Assembly: GCF_022812285.1 (NCBI RefSeq)
Contig: NZ_CP093300.1
Span: forward strand, 3,658,001 to 3,722,000
Length of the DNA: 64,000 nt
From: Alkalihalobacillus sp. LMS39
GTDB lineage: Bacteria > Bacillota > Bacilli > Bacillales > Bacillaceae_F
Direction of reading: 5' to 3'
Part shown: piece by piece, positions 38,550-47,403 of the stretch
How positions within the stretch are numbered: position 1 is the stretch's first letter
Layout of the letters: the number at the start of each line of letters is the position of its first letter
Translations under genes and position numbers: made by a program
The notes under the pieces: model-generated
Told to the model about the DNA's origin: nothing
The model's input: only the letters and a program-made list of their open reading frames with translations
The model's database searches: none

Positions 38550-39440
38550 CTATTCATGGACTATTGCTCTTTGGATATCTTGAGGGGGTTGTTGTTCGAG
38601 CTCAATCTCTTCTTTTGTAAAAGGATGTATAAAGCGCATTTTCCAACTATGTAACGCTTGTCGTTCAATTTTTTCAAGGGTTCCCCCATATAAGTCATCA
38701 CCAAGTAAAGGGTGACCAATAGAAGAAAAGTGAACACGAATCTGATGCGTTCTTCCCGTTAATAACTTTACTTCTACAACAGAATAATCCTTATCTGCTT
38801 TATGGACAACGACATTTGTTACCGCGTGTTGTCCATCTTCTCGAACTTCCCTTTCTATAATACTACCATCTTTCCTGCCAATGTTGGAATTAATTTGAAA
38901 TTCTTTTCGCACTATTTTTCCATGGACAACAGCGAAGTAGACCCGCTGTAAATGTCCTTGTTTTTGTTGGGTACTCATTAAATCATGGGCATAGCGGTGC
39001 TTTGCTATTAACACTAAGCCAGACGTATCTTTATCTAATCGATTTACCGCATGAAAAGTAGAATCAATGTGGTGTTGATCATAATAACCTAATACTGCAT
39101 TTGCTAATGTTTGAGATGGATACATCCAAGAAGGAATCGTTGGCATACCTGCTTGTTTGTTTACAACAAGGAAATAATCATCTTCGTAAACGATTTGAAT
39201 AGCTATCTTTTCTGAAAGCAAGCCAGGGCTACGATGTTCAGGTGGGAATTTTATTGTAACGGTATCTCCAGCTCGTAGCTTTTGCCGAACCGTCATTTCC
39301 TTACCATTAACTGCGATATTTCCGCCTTTAAACTTAATATCTGCTAATGCCCCTTTTGAAATGGCTTTTTCTTCTCGCAGAAATTCTCGTAGAAGTAATC
39401 CATCTTCTTTTGATGTAACAGTCCAAGAAAAATTCACCAT
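38550..39440 (-). CDS. RluA-family pseudouridine synthase (YjbO-like)
   Basis: 296 residues: an S4-like N-terminal RNA-binding domain (about 12-75; GALADIKFKGGNIAVNG) and the RluA catalytic domain with HAVNRLDKDTSGLVLIAK (catalytic Asp in RLDKDTSG), LLTGRTHQIRVHF and GDDLYGG. It converts specific uridines in rRNA or tRNA to pseudouridine. It stands 4 nt after nadK on the same strand; the order relQ-nadK-this gene matches B. subtilis yjbM-yjbN-yjbO. Confidence 0.92.
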   Translation of the reverse strand: MVNFSWTVTSKEDGLLLREFLREEKAISKGALADIKFKGGNIAVNGKEMTVRQKLRAGDTVTIKFPPEHRSPGLLSEKIAIQIVYEDDYFLVVNKQAGMPTIPSWMYPSQTLANAVLGYYDQHHIDSTFHAVNRLDKDTSGLVLIAKHRYAHDLMSTQQKQGHLQRVYFAVVHGKIVRKEFQINSNIGRKDGSIIEREVREDGQHAVTNVVVHKADKDYSVVEVKLLTGRTHQIRVHFSSIGHPLLGDDLYGGTLEKIERQALHSWKMRFIHPFTKEEIELEQQPPQDIQRAIVHE

Positions 39441-39444
39441 GCTT

Positions 39445-40239
39445 TTATTCTCCTACAAATGATTCTTTCACTCGTTTCCAAAACGGGAATGGTCGGAATC
39501 TTGCAAATCGAACTTTTTCTTCAGACACTCTACATTGAATTGATTTCACTTTTGTATGAACAAGTGATAAATGGTCAATTGTAATTTTTAAGTCCACATC
39601 ATTTAATGGCTTTAATAAACAAGTATGATGTTGAGGTAATACAAGAGGTGAACCAACTGTTCGGTATACTCGATTATTAATCGACGCCATTTCCGAAACT
39701 TGAATAGACGCTAAGGATGGATGAAGAATAGCTCCACCTAATGCTTTATTATAAGCCGTACTTCCTGATGGTGTAGAAATGCATAAGCCATCTCCGCGAA
39801 ACGTTTCAAAATTATCTCCTTTAATATCCACATCACAAACAAGAGAACCTTCTAACGTTTTTACCGTACACTCATTTAAAGCCAGATAATTTTCATAATC
39901 ACTATCGCCGTGATGACGAATGACTACTTCAAGTAAAGGATATTCTACAATTTGATACGGGGTTTTCGCTATATGGATAACCAACTTCTCTACTTCTTCC
40001 GGCATCCAATCTGCGTAAAACCCTAAGTGACCTGTGTGAATCCCAACAAATGCAGTTTCTTCTAGTCGGTGTTTATAATGGTGAAACGCGTGAAGAAGTG
40101 TTCCATCTCCACCAACTGTAATGACAATCGCCGGTTCGATGTCATCATACACTAATCCGAATTCTTGTAAATACGTTTTTATTTTTTCCCGAAGTGCATT
40201 TGACACCTGATCTCCTCTTGACCTGACCGCATACTTCAT
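39445..40239 (-). CDS. nadK: NAD kinase
   Basis: 264 residues, the length of B. subtilis NadF/PpnK. Contains the GGDGT motif ([13 protein letters not shown]), NE in [34 protein letters not shown] and [10 protein letters not shown]. It phosphorylates NAD to NADP. Preceded by a ribosome site in the 25-nt gap after relQ and followed closely by the pseudouridine synthase, so the three genes form one operon. Confidence 0.95.
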   Translation of the reverse strand: MKYAVRSRGDQVSNALREKIKTYLQEFGLVYDDIEPAIVITVGGDGTLLHAFHHYKHRLEETAFVGIHTGHLGFYADWMPEEVEKLVIHIAKTPYQIVEYPLLEVVIRHHGDSDYENYLALNECTVKTLEGSLVCDVDIKGDNFETFRGDGLCISTPSGSTAYNKALGGAILHPSLASIQVSEMASINNRVYRTVGSPLVLPQHHTCLLKPLNDVDLKITIDHLSLVHTKVKSIQCRVSEEKVRFARFRPFPFWKRVKESFVGE

Positions 40240-40264
40240 AGAACAAAATCCATCCTTTATCTCG

Positions 40265-40891
40265 TTAATGTTGTTGTTCTTGTTTTCTCGTAATGATTTG
40301 TTGAGCTTCTCTGACTTCTCCTCTTATTTGGGATACTTCTTCATCAAGTTGAAATGCCGCTTCCGCTGCGCGTTTTAATCGAAGTTTAATATCCTCTGGA
40401 ATTTCTCCCCTATATTTATAATTCAATGAATGTTCAATCGTCGCCCAAAAATTCATCGCTAATGTTCGAATTTGTAATTCAACAAGAATCATGCGTCGAC
40501 CACTTATCGTTTCCACTGGATACCGTAACACAATATGATAAGAGCGATAGCCACTATCTTTCTTTTCAATGACGTAATCACGTTCTTCTACAATAACAAA
40601 ATCAGTCCGTGACCGAATAAGTGACACGACCGTTGATATATCTTCAACAAATTGTGTGACAATACGAAGTCCCGCTAAATCTTGCATTTCTTCTTCAAGG
40701 CGGTCCAAAGGTATATTTTTTCGCTTAGCTTTATCTAAAATACTCGAAACTGGCTTTACTCGTCCCGTAACAAATTCAATTGGTGTATGTTTAGATGACT
40801 TTTGGTATTGTTCTCGTATTCCTCTAAGTTTCACCTTTAACTCTTCCACAGCCTGTTTATAAGGAGATAACATAGTATCCCAATTGTTCAT
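40265..40891 (-). CDS. relQ: Small alarmone synthetase RelQ (SAS1)
   Basis: 208 residues from the ATG at 40891 ([13 protein letters not shown]), preceded by GGTGTGGTGAT; B. subtilis RelQ/YjbM is 211. RelA_SpoT synthetase motifs: [46 protein letters not shown] and [20 protein letters not shown]. It makes (p)ppGpp from ATP and GTP/GDP and lacks hydrolase or regulatory domains. A longer frame continues up to 41074, but its first 61 codons come from an inserted repeat and should not be included. Confidence 0.93.
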   Translation of the reverse strand: MNNWDTMLSPYKQAVEELKVKLRGIREQYQKSSKHTPIEFVTGRVKPVSSILDKAKRKNIPLDRLEEEMQDLAGLRIVTQFVEDISTVVSLIRSRTDFVIVEERDYVIEKKDSGYRSYHIVLRYPVETISGRRMILVELQIRTLAMNFWATIEHSLNYKYRGEIPEDIKLRLKRAAEAAFQLDEEVSQIRGEVREAQQIITRKQEQQH

Positions 40892-40939
40892 ATCACCACA
40901 CCCAATCATATTCTCTATTCTCTGCTTATGTGGTTTATT

Positions 40940-41105
40940 AAGAAAAACGCGGAGCGTCTTTACTTTCAAGCGAAGTGCGGAGCCCTGCCCGCTTTTAACA
41001 GTGAACCCCAAGTGCTTTTCTTGGGGTGAAACGCGCAGGTGCGCAGCCTTCGCTCTTCTAGAATAAGCTTTCACAGCTTCGTTGCTATACCAAAATTTTT
41101 ATACT
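40940..41105 (+). repeat. Dispersed repeat family A, full-length copy A2
   Basis: Starts TAAGAAAAACGCGGAGCGTC and ends ACCAAAATTTTTATACT. The centre has AAGCGAAGTGCGGAGC / GCGCAGCCTTCGCTCTT and CCCCAAGTGC / TTGGGG, which can nest as a long hairpin. It sits between relQ and the UPF0738 gene. The right end carries that gene's stop codon. Confidence 0.8.
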
Positions 41106-41479
41106 TTCTTATCTTTTTGAAAAACCGCCGCAACTGCTGACGTCATTTTTTCTCCGTAATTACTATTATCTTCAATATTTGATAGTAAATATTCAAGTTC
41201 AGCTTTGAAAGCGACTGCTTCTATCTCTTCTTTTTCATTTATTTTAATAAACACTTGTTTGTCCTTCTCTAATGCTTCTTTCAATTGAGACCAAAACGCT
41301 TCACGAATACTAACATAAACATATTCATCTTTACTTTCTAAAATATATATAAATGCTAGCTCATCGGAATCCACCAACATTCTTTGTCCTGCTGTTAATG
41401 CGTGAACATTTGACTCTTCGATTGTGAATTCTATTCGGTTTTCAAGTAACTCTGTTTTGATAACTTCAAGTCTTACCAT
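41099..41479 (-). CDS. UPF0738 family protein (YjbL-like)
   Basis: 126 residues from the ATG at 41479 (GGAGGATG about 6 nt upstream; an ATG five codons earlier lacks one). ERML/QRMLVDSDELAFIYIL and NIEDNSNYGEKMTSAV match the conserved YjbL/UPF0738 pattern next to relQ in Bacillus. Function unknown. Its stop codon TAA lies in the right end of a family A repeat, so the native C-terminus may have been altered by that insertion. Confidence 0.8.
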   Translation of the reverse strand: MVRLEVIKTELLENRIEFTIEESNVHALTAGQRMLVDSDELAFIYILESKDEYVYVSIREAFWSQLKEALEKDKQVFIKINEKEEIEAVAFKAELEYLLSNIEDNSNYGEKMTSAVAAVFQKDKKV

Positions 41480-41642
41480 ATTTACATCCTCCACTCCATA
41501 CTCTAATCCCCCTATAGTTTACCATAATTTATCTTTCAATAAGAAATAATAACAGATAACAACCTCATGCATTCTGCCTTTTCATGTTGCCCTTTCCATG
41601 TCATAATAGGAACAATTCAAACAAAAAGGAGTTTTTTCCCCG

Positions 41643-42224
41643 ATGACAAAAGAGATTGAAATCGAAGCTAAAAACATCGTCACAAAAGATGAATTCGTTC
41701 ATCTTTGTTCTTCTTTTCAATTAAAAAAACAAGATTTCCACGTACAACACAACCATTATTTTGACACCGCTCATTTTGACTTGAAAGAAAAACAATCTGC
41801 TCTTCGCATTCGAGAGAAACAACATAAATTTGTATTAACTTTAAAACAACCTCATGAGGTCGGAAAACTGGAAACACACCAATCGATCGATAAACAAACG
41901 ATGGATCATACACTAGCAACCGGAATTATTCCAAATGGTGATGTTGCAAACCAATTGAGAGAGCTTGGTGTGACAACGAACACTTTTACTCTCCTTGGAA
42001 CATTAACAACATCACGAGCAGAAATCGATTATAAAGGCGGCACTCTCGTATTTGATGAAAGCTCATATTTATCTATCGTAGATTATGAATTGGAATATGA
42101 AGGTGAAGAAGAAGAAAAAGTGGAAACGACATTTGGAGCTTTATTAAAGGAATTTAACATTCCTAAACGGGACACTGACAATAAAATTGCACGTTTCTTT
42201 AAAGCAAAAGCTGAGCAAAGCTAG
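41643..42224 (+). CDS. CYTH-domain protein (YjbK-like triphosphate tunnel enzyme)
   Basis: 193 residues. EIEIEAKN at residues 4-11 is the ExExK signature of CYTH/triphosphate tunnel metalloenzymes; further tunnel residues are in ALRIREKQHKFVLTLKQP, TSRAEIDYKGGTLVFDES and DYELEYEGEEEE. B. subtilis YjbK beside relQ is a tripolyphosphatase-type homologue; its cellular substrate is not certain. AAAGGAG lies about 8 nt upstream of the ATG. Confidence 0.88.
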   Translation: MTKEIEIEAKNIVTKDEFVHLCSSFQLKKQDFHVQHNHYFDTAHFDLKEKQSALRIREKQHKFVLTLKQPHEVGKLETHQSIDKQTMDHTLATGIIPNGDVANQLRELGVTTNTFTLLGTLTTSRAEIDYKGGTLVFDESSYLSIVDYELEYEGEEEEKVETTFGALLKEFNIPKRDTDNKIARFFKAKAEQS

Positions 42225-42308
42225 TTTATTTTTAACAAAAAACTCCATTGTCCATTTTACGTTCTTTCTATATAATGAATAGGAGTATATGATAAATGGA
42301 GGAAAACT

Positions 42309-42950
42309 ATGAATAACATTTCAATGCTACATCAAATTGCAGAAATGAGTGCCATTCAGCAGCTACGTACAAGTCGAAGTGAACAAACTTCACCATTTCA
42401 ATCGTTTTTTTCTTCCTTTATGAAAGAAGAGCTAGGGAAATTAAGTGGAATTCAGCAAGCTCCTACTCGAAATATGAGCTTATTCCTGCATCCTTCACTT
42501 CAATTAGAAACTGAACAACAGTTAAAGGCGACTGTCGTTGGACAAACACCCGCTTTATCTAAGAAAAATCCATCTCAATATGATGACCTTATACAAGCTG
42601 CAGCAAAAAAATATGGAGTAGACCCGAATTTAATTTCTGCTGTCATAAAGCAAGAATCGAATTTTAATCCAAACGCTAAAAGCCATGCTGGTGCAGCAGG
42701 ATTAATGCAGTTAATGCCAGGAACTGCTCGTTTCCTTGGTGTTACAAATGTGTATGACCCTGCGCAAAACATTGAGGGTGGAACGAAATATTTACGCCAA
42801 ATGATGGACAAGTATAACGGAGATGTTCGTCTAGCGTTAGCCGCATACAATGCTGGCCCAGGGAATGTTGATAAATATGGGGGAATTCCTCCATTTAGAG
42901 AAACACAGAAATATGTTCCCGCTGTTTTACAGAACTTTATGAAAGCCTAA
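42309..42950 (+). CDS. Lytic transglycosylase SLT-domain protein (YjbJ-like)
   Basis: 213 residues with the SLT catalytic domain in the last 120: LISAVIKQESNFNPNAKS with catalytic Glu, GAAGLMQLMPGTARFLGV, NIEGGTKYLRQMMDKY and LALAAYNAGPGNVDKYGG. It cleaves peptidoglycan glycan strands with anhydro-muramyl formation. No classical signal peptide is visible in the N-terminal 90 residues, as in B. subtilis YjbJ (CwlQ), so the export route is unclear. AAATGGAGG precedes the ATG. A strong terminator follows. Confidence 0.9.
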   Translation: MNNISMLHQIAEMSAIQQLRTSRSEQTSPFQSFFSSFMKEELGKLSGIQQAPTRNMSLFLHPSLQLETEQQLKATVVGQTPALSKKNPSQYDDLIQAAAKKYGVDPNLISAVIKQESNFNPNAKSHAGAAGLMQLMPGTARFLGVTNVYDPAQNIEGGTKYLRQMMDKYNGDVRLALAAYNAGPGNVDKYGGIPPFRETQKYVPAVLQNFMKA

Positions 42951-42956
42951 ATCTAC

Positions 42957-42993
42957 TAAAAAGCTGTCGATTCCTAATCGACAGCTTTTTTCT
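42957..42993. terminator. Rho-independent terminator
   Basis: AAAAGCTGTCGATT pairs with AATCGACAGCTTTT across a 3-nt loop with a T-run. Confidence 0.85.
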
Positions 42994-43008
42994 TTGTTTT
43001 TTGATACG

Positions 43009-43027
43009 GACATCATGTCCATTACGT
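43009..43027. repeat. Single family C quasi-palindrome
   Basis: CGGACATCATGTCCATTAC resembles the CGGACAT..GTTCCGTTA units clustered at 27757-27935. It lies between the transglycosylase terminator and the stop of the next gene. Confidence 0.45.
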
Positions 43028-43383
43028 TATTTCTTTTTTCCCTCACTATTTCCAGGTTGAAGCGTAAAGTGGTCTTCATATGTATACAACACTTCATTTA
43101 AATTTTTGTTGTCGTTTATAATGTATTCGGTTATGATTTTCTTTCCGATTTCAGGTGTTACGTCTTTAAACCATGTTCCTTCAGGATATAAAATTGTCAC
43201 ACAGGCATTTTCACATCTACCATTGCATCGGGTTCTTGTTGTATGAATCACTCGGTCTAATTGATGTTCAGCGATCGTGTCTCGAATGGCTTGCGTAACC
43301 TCTTCCCCACCTTTTTTCATGCAACTGCTTCCGTTGCAAATGAATATATGATGTTTTGTTTCTTCCAAATCCCAAGTCGCCAT
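43027..43383 (-). CDS. Thioredoxin-like [2Fe-2S] ferredoxin domain protein
   Basis: 118 residues. HIFICNGSSCMKKGG near the start and RCNGRCENACVTILYPEG around residue 65 supply four Cys in the C-x5-C ... C-x3-C pattern of thioredoxin-fold 2Fe-2S ferredoxins such as the NuoE/(2Fe-2S)_thioredx group. Electron transfer or iron-sulfur donation is likely, but its partner is unknown. The neighbouring divergent genes encode a truncated haemoglobin and SpxH. TGGGAGTG lies before the ATG. Confidence 0.78.
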   Translation of the reverse strand: MATWDLEETKHHIFICNGSSCMKKGGEEVTQAIRDTIAEHQLDRVIHTTRTRCNGRCENACVTILYPEGTWFKDVTPEIGKKIITEYIINDNKNLNEVLYTYEDHFTLQPGNSEGKKK

Positions 43384-43557
43384 TATTCACACTCCCATTT
43401 ATATGTAAAACGTAATCATTCTTCCATAATCATAGTACAATGAACTGGAAACGGCAATATGAAACAGATAATTTGCTGTTCTTCATATAGATTGCTAAAA
43501 TAAACGTAACCATTGTTAACAATGGTCTATTTCTTCAGTTAGGCAAAGGAGAATCAA

Positions 43558-43965
43558 ATGATGGAAGGTCCTCAACATACACCCTACGAGGCAATTGGTG
43601 GGCATACTTTTCTTGATAAATTAGTTGACACCTTTTACAAAAATGTAAAATCACATCCAGAGCTTGCTCCTCTTTTCCCTGAGGATTTGACGGAAACTGC
43701 TCGGAAACAAAAACAATTTTTAACTCAATTTTTAGGTGGTCCAACTATTTATTCTGATGAACATGGACACCCTATGCTTAGAGCGAGACATATGCCGTTT
43801 CGCATTACTCAAAAAGGAGCCGAAGCTTGGTTATCATGTATGAGTGATGCAATGGATGAAGTACAATTACACGGTCCATTACGTGACCAATTATTTGCTA
43901 GATTGACAATGACAGCTCATCATATGGTAAATCATCCGAATGAAGCCGAGACGGAAGGAGGGTAA
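43558..43965 (+). CDS. yjbI: Group II truncated haemoglobin (YjbI)
   Basis: 135 residues. PYEAIGGHTFLDKLVDTFY at the N-terminus, FLGGP and the proximal-haem region LRARHMPF with His78 mark a truncated globin of the trHbO type. Its gene lies 3 nt before spxH, as in the B. subtilis yjbI-yjbH pair. It binds oxygen or protects from nitric or peroxide stress; it has also been linked to thiol redox control in Bacillus. AAAGGAG lies 6 nt before the first of two consecutive ATGs. Confidence 0.93.
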   Translation: MMEGPQHTPYEAIGGHTFLDKLVDTFYKNVKSHPELAPLFPEDLTETARKQKQFLTQFLGGPTIYSDEHGHPMLRARHMPFRITQKGAEAWLSCMSDAMDEVQLHGPLRDQLFARLTMTAHHMVNHPNEAETEGG

Positions 43966-43968
43966 CCT

Positions 43969-44880
43969 TTGTCTTCACATAAAAACAATTCAGCTTGTGA
44001 TTCTCAACAAGGTTGGTGTGGACCAAGCGAGCCATCAGAGATGTCATGTAATAAACCGTTAGAAATTTATACATTTATCGATCCTTTATGCCCCGAATGT
44101 TGGGCATTTGAACCTATTCTAAAAAAATTACAAATTGAATTCGGGCGTTATTTTCATATTAAGTATTTTGTAGCTGGACGATTAGAAGCTTGGAATTACA
44201 CTCAAGCGAAATTAAACAAAGTATCTTCCTTGGAGAACTTAGCAGAAATATGGGAAAAAACAGCCAGTCGAACAGGAATGAGCTGTGATGGCGATGTATG
44301 GCTCGAGGATCCGGTTGGCTCTGCTTATACGGTTTCACTTGCGATCAAAGCTGCTGAAATGCAAGGAAAACAAGCTGGATTTCGATTTTTACGAAAACTA
44401 CGAGAGTATTTATTTTTAAATAAGAAAAATGTGTCAAAAGAAGAGGTCTTGCTTCAATGTGCCACAGAGGCAAAGCTAGATGTCACGGAGTTTACGGAAG
44501 ACTTATATTCTGAAAGTGCAATCAAAGCACTACAATGTGATGTAAAAATGACAAAAGAAATGGGAATCGATTATTCTCCTACTTTTGTTTTCTTTAATGA
44601 CAATGTAGAAGAAGACGGTGTGAAGGTCGTTGGCGTTTATCCTTATGAAGTGTACGTTCACATTATAAGGGAAATGTTAGGTTTTGAACCAGAACGAGAC
44701 GAATCAATGACACTGCTTCAATTTTTAGCAAAATATGATTGTGTCGCAACAAAAGAAGTTTCGGTTGTTTTTGATATCTCAATAGAAGAAGCCGAGCGCC
44801 GGTTACGCCGTCTTCTTCTTGAACAAAAAGTAGAAAGATTCCCTGTTAAATACGGAACATTCTGGCGTTACACTGGCTAA
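43969..44880 (+). CDS. spxH: ClpXP adaptor SpxH (YjbH), DsbA-fold
   Basis: 303 residues from a TTG with GGAGGG 6 nt upstream. N-terminal Cys/His-rich segment (C10, C17, C27) and a DsbA-like fold with FIDPLCPECW, i.e. a CPEC redox pair at 41-44. SpxH binds Spx and promotes its destruction by ClpXP; stress inactivates it. Its client spx is encoded about 7.5 kb away in the same window. Forms an operon with yjbI. Confidence 0.93.
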   Translation: MSSHKNNSACDSQQGWCGPSEPSEMSCNKPLEIYTFIDPLCPECWAFEPILKKLQIEFGRYFHIKYFVAGRLEAWNYTQAKLNKVSSLENLAEIWEKTASRTGMSCDGDVWLEDPVGSAYTVSLAIKAAEMQGKQAGFRFLRKLREYLFLNKKNVSKEEVLLQCATEAKLDVTEFTEDLYSESAIKALQCDVKMTKEMGIDYSPTFVFFNDNVEEDGVKVVGVYPYEVYVHIIREMLGFEPERDESMTLLQFLAKYDCVATKEVSVVFDISIEEAERRLRRLLLEQKVERFPVKYGTFWRYTG

Positions 44881-44956
44881 TTATATTTAATTCCATTCAT
44901 AAATGATCTTAATGAACATACAATTGTACAAAGTGTATGTTCATTGAGGTGAGGAT

Positions 44957-45136
44957 ATGGCCCAGCGTATCTTAATCTATTTAGGAATCGCCATGACAAT
45001 TGTTTGTTATTATTTTTTCATTTTGGCTTTAATGAACTTGTTTCCTCTATTTATTGCAGGTCCGCTTTTATTTGGGGCAATTATGTTTACAATCAAAATG
45101 TTTAACGAAAGAAAGAAATTCCGAGGATTTCATTAG
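44957..45136 (+). CDS. 59-residue two-helix membrane protein
   Basis: GAGGTGAGG lies 2-7 nt upstream of the ATG at 44957. The product starts MAQRILIYLGIAMTIV, has two hydrophobic helices (about 4-26 and 28-45) and a basic end KMFNERKKFRGFH. It is not in the B. subtilis counterpart of this region as I remember it. Located 76 nt after spxH and followed by family A repeats. Function unknown. Confidence 0.6.
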   Translation: MAQRILIYLGIAMTIVCYYFFILALMNLFPLFIAGPLLFGAIMFTIKMFNERKKFRGFH

Positions 45137-45173
45137 GAACTCTATAGCACAATCTTGTTTTACAAAAAACGAT

Positions 45174-45412
45174 AAGAAAAACGCAGAGCGTCTTTTGTTT
45201 CAAGCGAAGTGCGGAGCCCTGCCCGCTTTTGAAAGTGAACCCCAAGTGTTCTTCCTGGGGTGAAACGCGCAGGTGCGCAGCCTTCGCTCTTCTAGAATAA
45301 GCTTTCAAAGCTTCATTGCTTTATCTTTCTTATCTTTCTAAGAAAAACGCAGAGCGTCTTTTGTAGAATCAGCTTTCAAAGCTTCACTGCTACACCAAAA
45401 TTTTTATACTCT
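45174..45412 (+). repeat. Dispersed repeat family A, copies A3 (full) and A3b (short) in tandem
   Basis: A3 (45174-45323) carries the full structured centre; A3b (from 45340) starts again with TAAGAAAAACGCAGAGCGTC but jumps straight to GAATCAGCTTTCAAAGC and the end TTTTTATACT. With the terminator below they fill the 346-nt gap between 45136 and 45483. A 68-codon reading frame on the minus strand (45102-45308) is made of the repeat and is not a gene. Confidence 0.8.
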
Positions 45413-45424
45413 TATTTTTAAAAA

Positions 45425-45476
45425 AAAGCTGCCGACACTTAAATCGACAGCTTGATGAGGAGAACCCACTCCTCAT
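45425..45476. terminator. Double-hairpin bidirectional terminator
   Basis: AAGCTGCCGA/TCGACAGCTT (45425-45452, one mismatch) ends minus-strand transcription with a U-run, and GATGAGGAG/CTCCTCATC (45453-45476) followed by a T-run ends plus-strand transcription. Confidence 0.7.
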
Positions 45477-45482
45477 CTTTTT

Positions 45483-47300
45483 TTATTCTTCTGAAAGAAG
45501 TTTCTCCATTTCACCCAATGTTTTTTCAAACACAGAGCATGCTTCTTGAATTGGATCTGCTGATGTCATATCAACACCTGCTTTTTTCAAGACTTCAATT
45601 GGATAATCCGAGCTACCAGCTTTAATAAAGCTAATATAACGTTTCACCGCTTCTTCGCCTTCTTCTAAAATTTGTTTCGATAACGCAGTGGCAGCACTAT
45701 ATCCCGTCGCGTATTGGTACACATAAAAATTATAATAAAAATGTGGGATCCGCATCCATTCTAGACCGATTTCTTCATCAATGGTAATGTCATTTCCAAA
45801 GTATTTCACATTTAAATCATAATATGTTTTCGTTAGTAACTCCGCTGTTAAAGACTCCCCTGCTGCTGCCATTTCATGAATTTTTTGTTCAAATTCAGCA
45901 AACATCGTTTGTCTAAAGACCGTACCTCTAAATCCTTCTAAGAAGTGATTAAGCAAATACAGTTTTTCTTGTTTATCTGTTGTAATTTTTAATAAATGGT
46001 CGTTTAACAATGCTTCGTTTAGTGTAGAAGCGACTTCAGCAACGAAAATCGTATAATCACCATACGGATATGGTTGTGTCTCACGCGTATAATAACTATG
46101 CAAAGAATGGCCTAACTCATGAGCAAGTGTAAACAAATTATTCACATTATCTTGCCAGTTCATTAAAATATACGGCATTGTTCCATATGCCCCTGACGAA
46201 TAGGCTCCACTTCGTTTACCTACATTTTCCTCAACATCGATCCAACGATTGTCGTAACCTTGTTTAATAATATTTACATATTCCTCACCAAGAGGGGCTA
46301 CGCCATCAACGACTAATTGTTTTGCTTTCTCATACGGAATTTCCATTTTTACATCTTTCACTAAAGGCGTATATAAATCATACATATGCAATTCATCGAC
46401 ACCAAGTATTTTTTTACGTAGTTTTACATAGCGATGCAATAAATGTAAGTTTTTATTTATTGTTTCTACTAATTGATCGTAAACAATCTCAGGAATATCA
46501 TTTTTACTTAACGCAGCATGTCTTGCTGAATCATATTTTCGCACATTCGCATAAAATAAATCACGTTTCACTTGCCCACTTAATGTACTTGCAAACGTAT
46601 TTTTATATTTCCCATACGTTTCATACACGGCTTTAAACGCATCTTCTCTAACTTGGCGATTACTTGACTCAAGAAATGTAATAAAACGCCCATGCGTAAT
46701 TTCAACTTCTTCACCGTTCTCATCTGTAACCGTCGGAAATTTAATGTCTGCGTTATTTAACATCCCAAATGTGTTACTTGGTGAACTCGTTACTTCACTT
46801 GCTTGAGCTAAAATGGATTCTTCTGATTCTGTTAAAACATGTGGACGTTGTTTCGATAATTGATCCAACATATGTTCATATAAACGCAAACCATGGTTTT
46901 CCTGTAAAAATTCCGCAATTTTCTCTTCAGGAATTGCTAAAATTTCTGGTGTCATAAAAGAAGCCGCTTGAGCAACTTGAGCCGCTAAGCTTGCTGCTCT
47001 GTCATGTAAACCTTGGTAAAATGAATTCGTTGTATCTTGGTCATTTCTCATATGAGCATATGTATAAAGCTTTCCTAGCTTTAATGAGATTTCATCAGAT
47101 TGTTGCAACGCATCAAATAACATCTTTGATGAACTGCCTAACTTCCCTTGATACTCTTTGATTTTTGGGAGTAAATCTTTAATTGCATTAAATTCTCGTT
47201 CCCATTCACCGTCATTTGCATATATCGCTTGCAGATCCCACGTTTTTTCAACAGGAATCTCCTCACGCTTTGGTAATGTTTTTGTCGCTTTTGTTGTCAA
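45483..47300 (-). CDS. pepF: Oligoendopeptidase F (M3 metallopeptidase)
   Basis: 605 residues from a TTG at 47300 (MTTKATKTLPKREEIP), chosen because AGGAGG lies about 10 nt upstream; an earlier ATG gives an unlikely MFLMKERHTRRCFF extension. The zinc site is FTLAHELGHSLHSYY with the third ligand in FVAEVASTLNEALL. PepF degrades short peptides in the cytoplasm and in B. subtilis affects sporulation-signal peptides when overproduced. Neighbouring coiA is on the same strand, as in B. subtilis yjbG-yjbF. Confidence 0.93.
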   Translation of the reverse strand: MTTKATKTLPKREEIPVEKTWDLQAIYANDGEWEREFNAIKDLLPKIKEYQGKLGSSSKMLFDALQQSDEISLKLGKLYTYAHMRNDQDTTNSFYQGLHDRAASLAAQVAQAASFMTPEILAIPEEKIAEFLQENHGLRLYEHMLDQLSKQRPHVLTESEESILAQASEVTSSPSNTFGMLNNADIKFPTVTDENGEEVEITHGRFITFLESSNRQVREDAFKAVYETYGKYKNTFASTLSGQVKRDLFYANVRKYDSARHAALSKNDIPEIVYDQLVETINKNLHLLHRYVKLRKKILGVDELHMYDLYTPLVKDVKMEIPYEKAKQLVVDGVAPLGEEYVNIIKQGYDNRWIDVEENVGKRSGAYSSGAYGTMPYILMNWQDNVNNLFTLAHELGHSLHSYYTRETQPYPYGDYTIFVAEVASTLNEALLNDHLLKITTDKQEKLYLLNHFLEGFRGTVFRQTMFAEFEQKIHEMAAAGESLTAELLTKTYYDLNVKYFGNDITIDEEIGLEWMRIPHFYYNFYVYQYATGYSAATALSKQILEEGEEAVKRYISFIKAGSSDYPIEVLKKAGVDMTSADPIQEACSVFEKTLGEMEKLLSEE

Positions 47301-47403
47301 AAAAAAGCACCTCCTAGTATGTCTCTCTTTCATCAGGAACATTGTCCTTATTAATATACGTTCGCGATAAGAGGTTTCATTCCTTTAACTTCATAATAAT
47401 TTC

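Noticed and set aside
45102-45308. 68-codon minus-strand frame starting MKAYSRRAKAAHLRV
   Set aside because: It is made of a family A repeat and matches the false N-terminal extension of relQ, so it is a repeat artefact.
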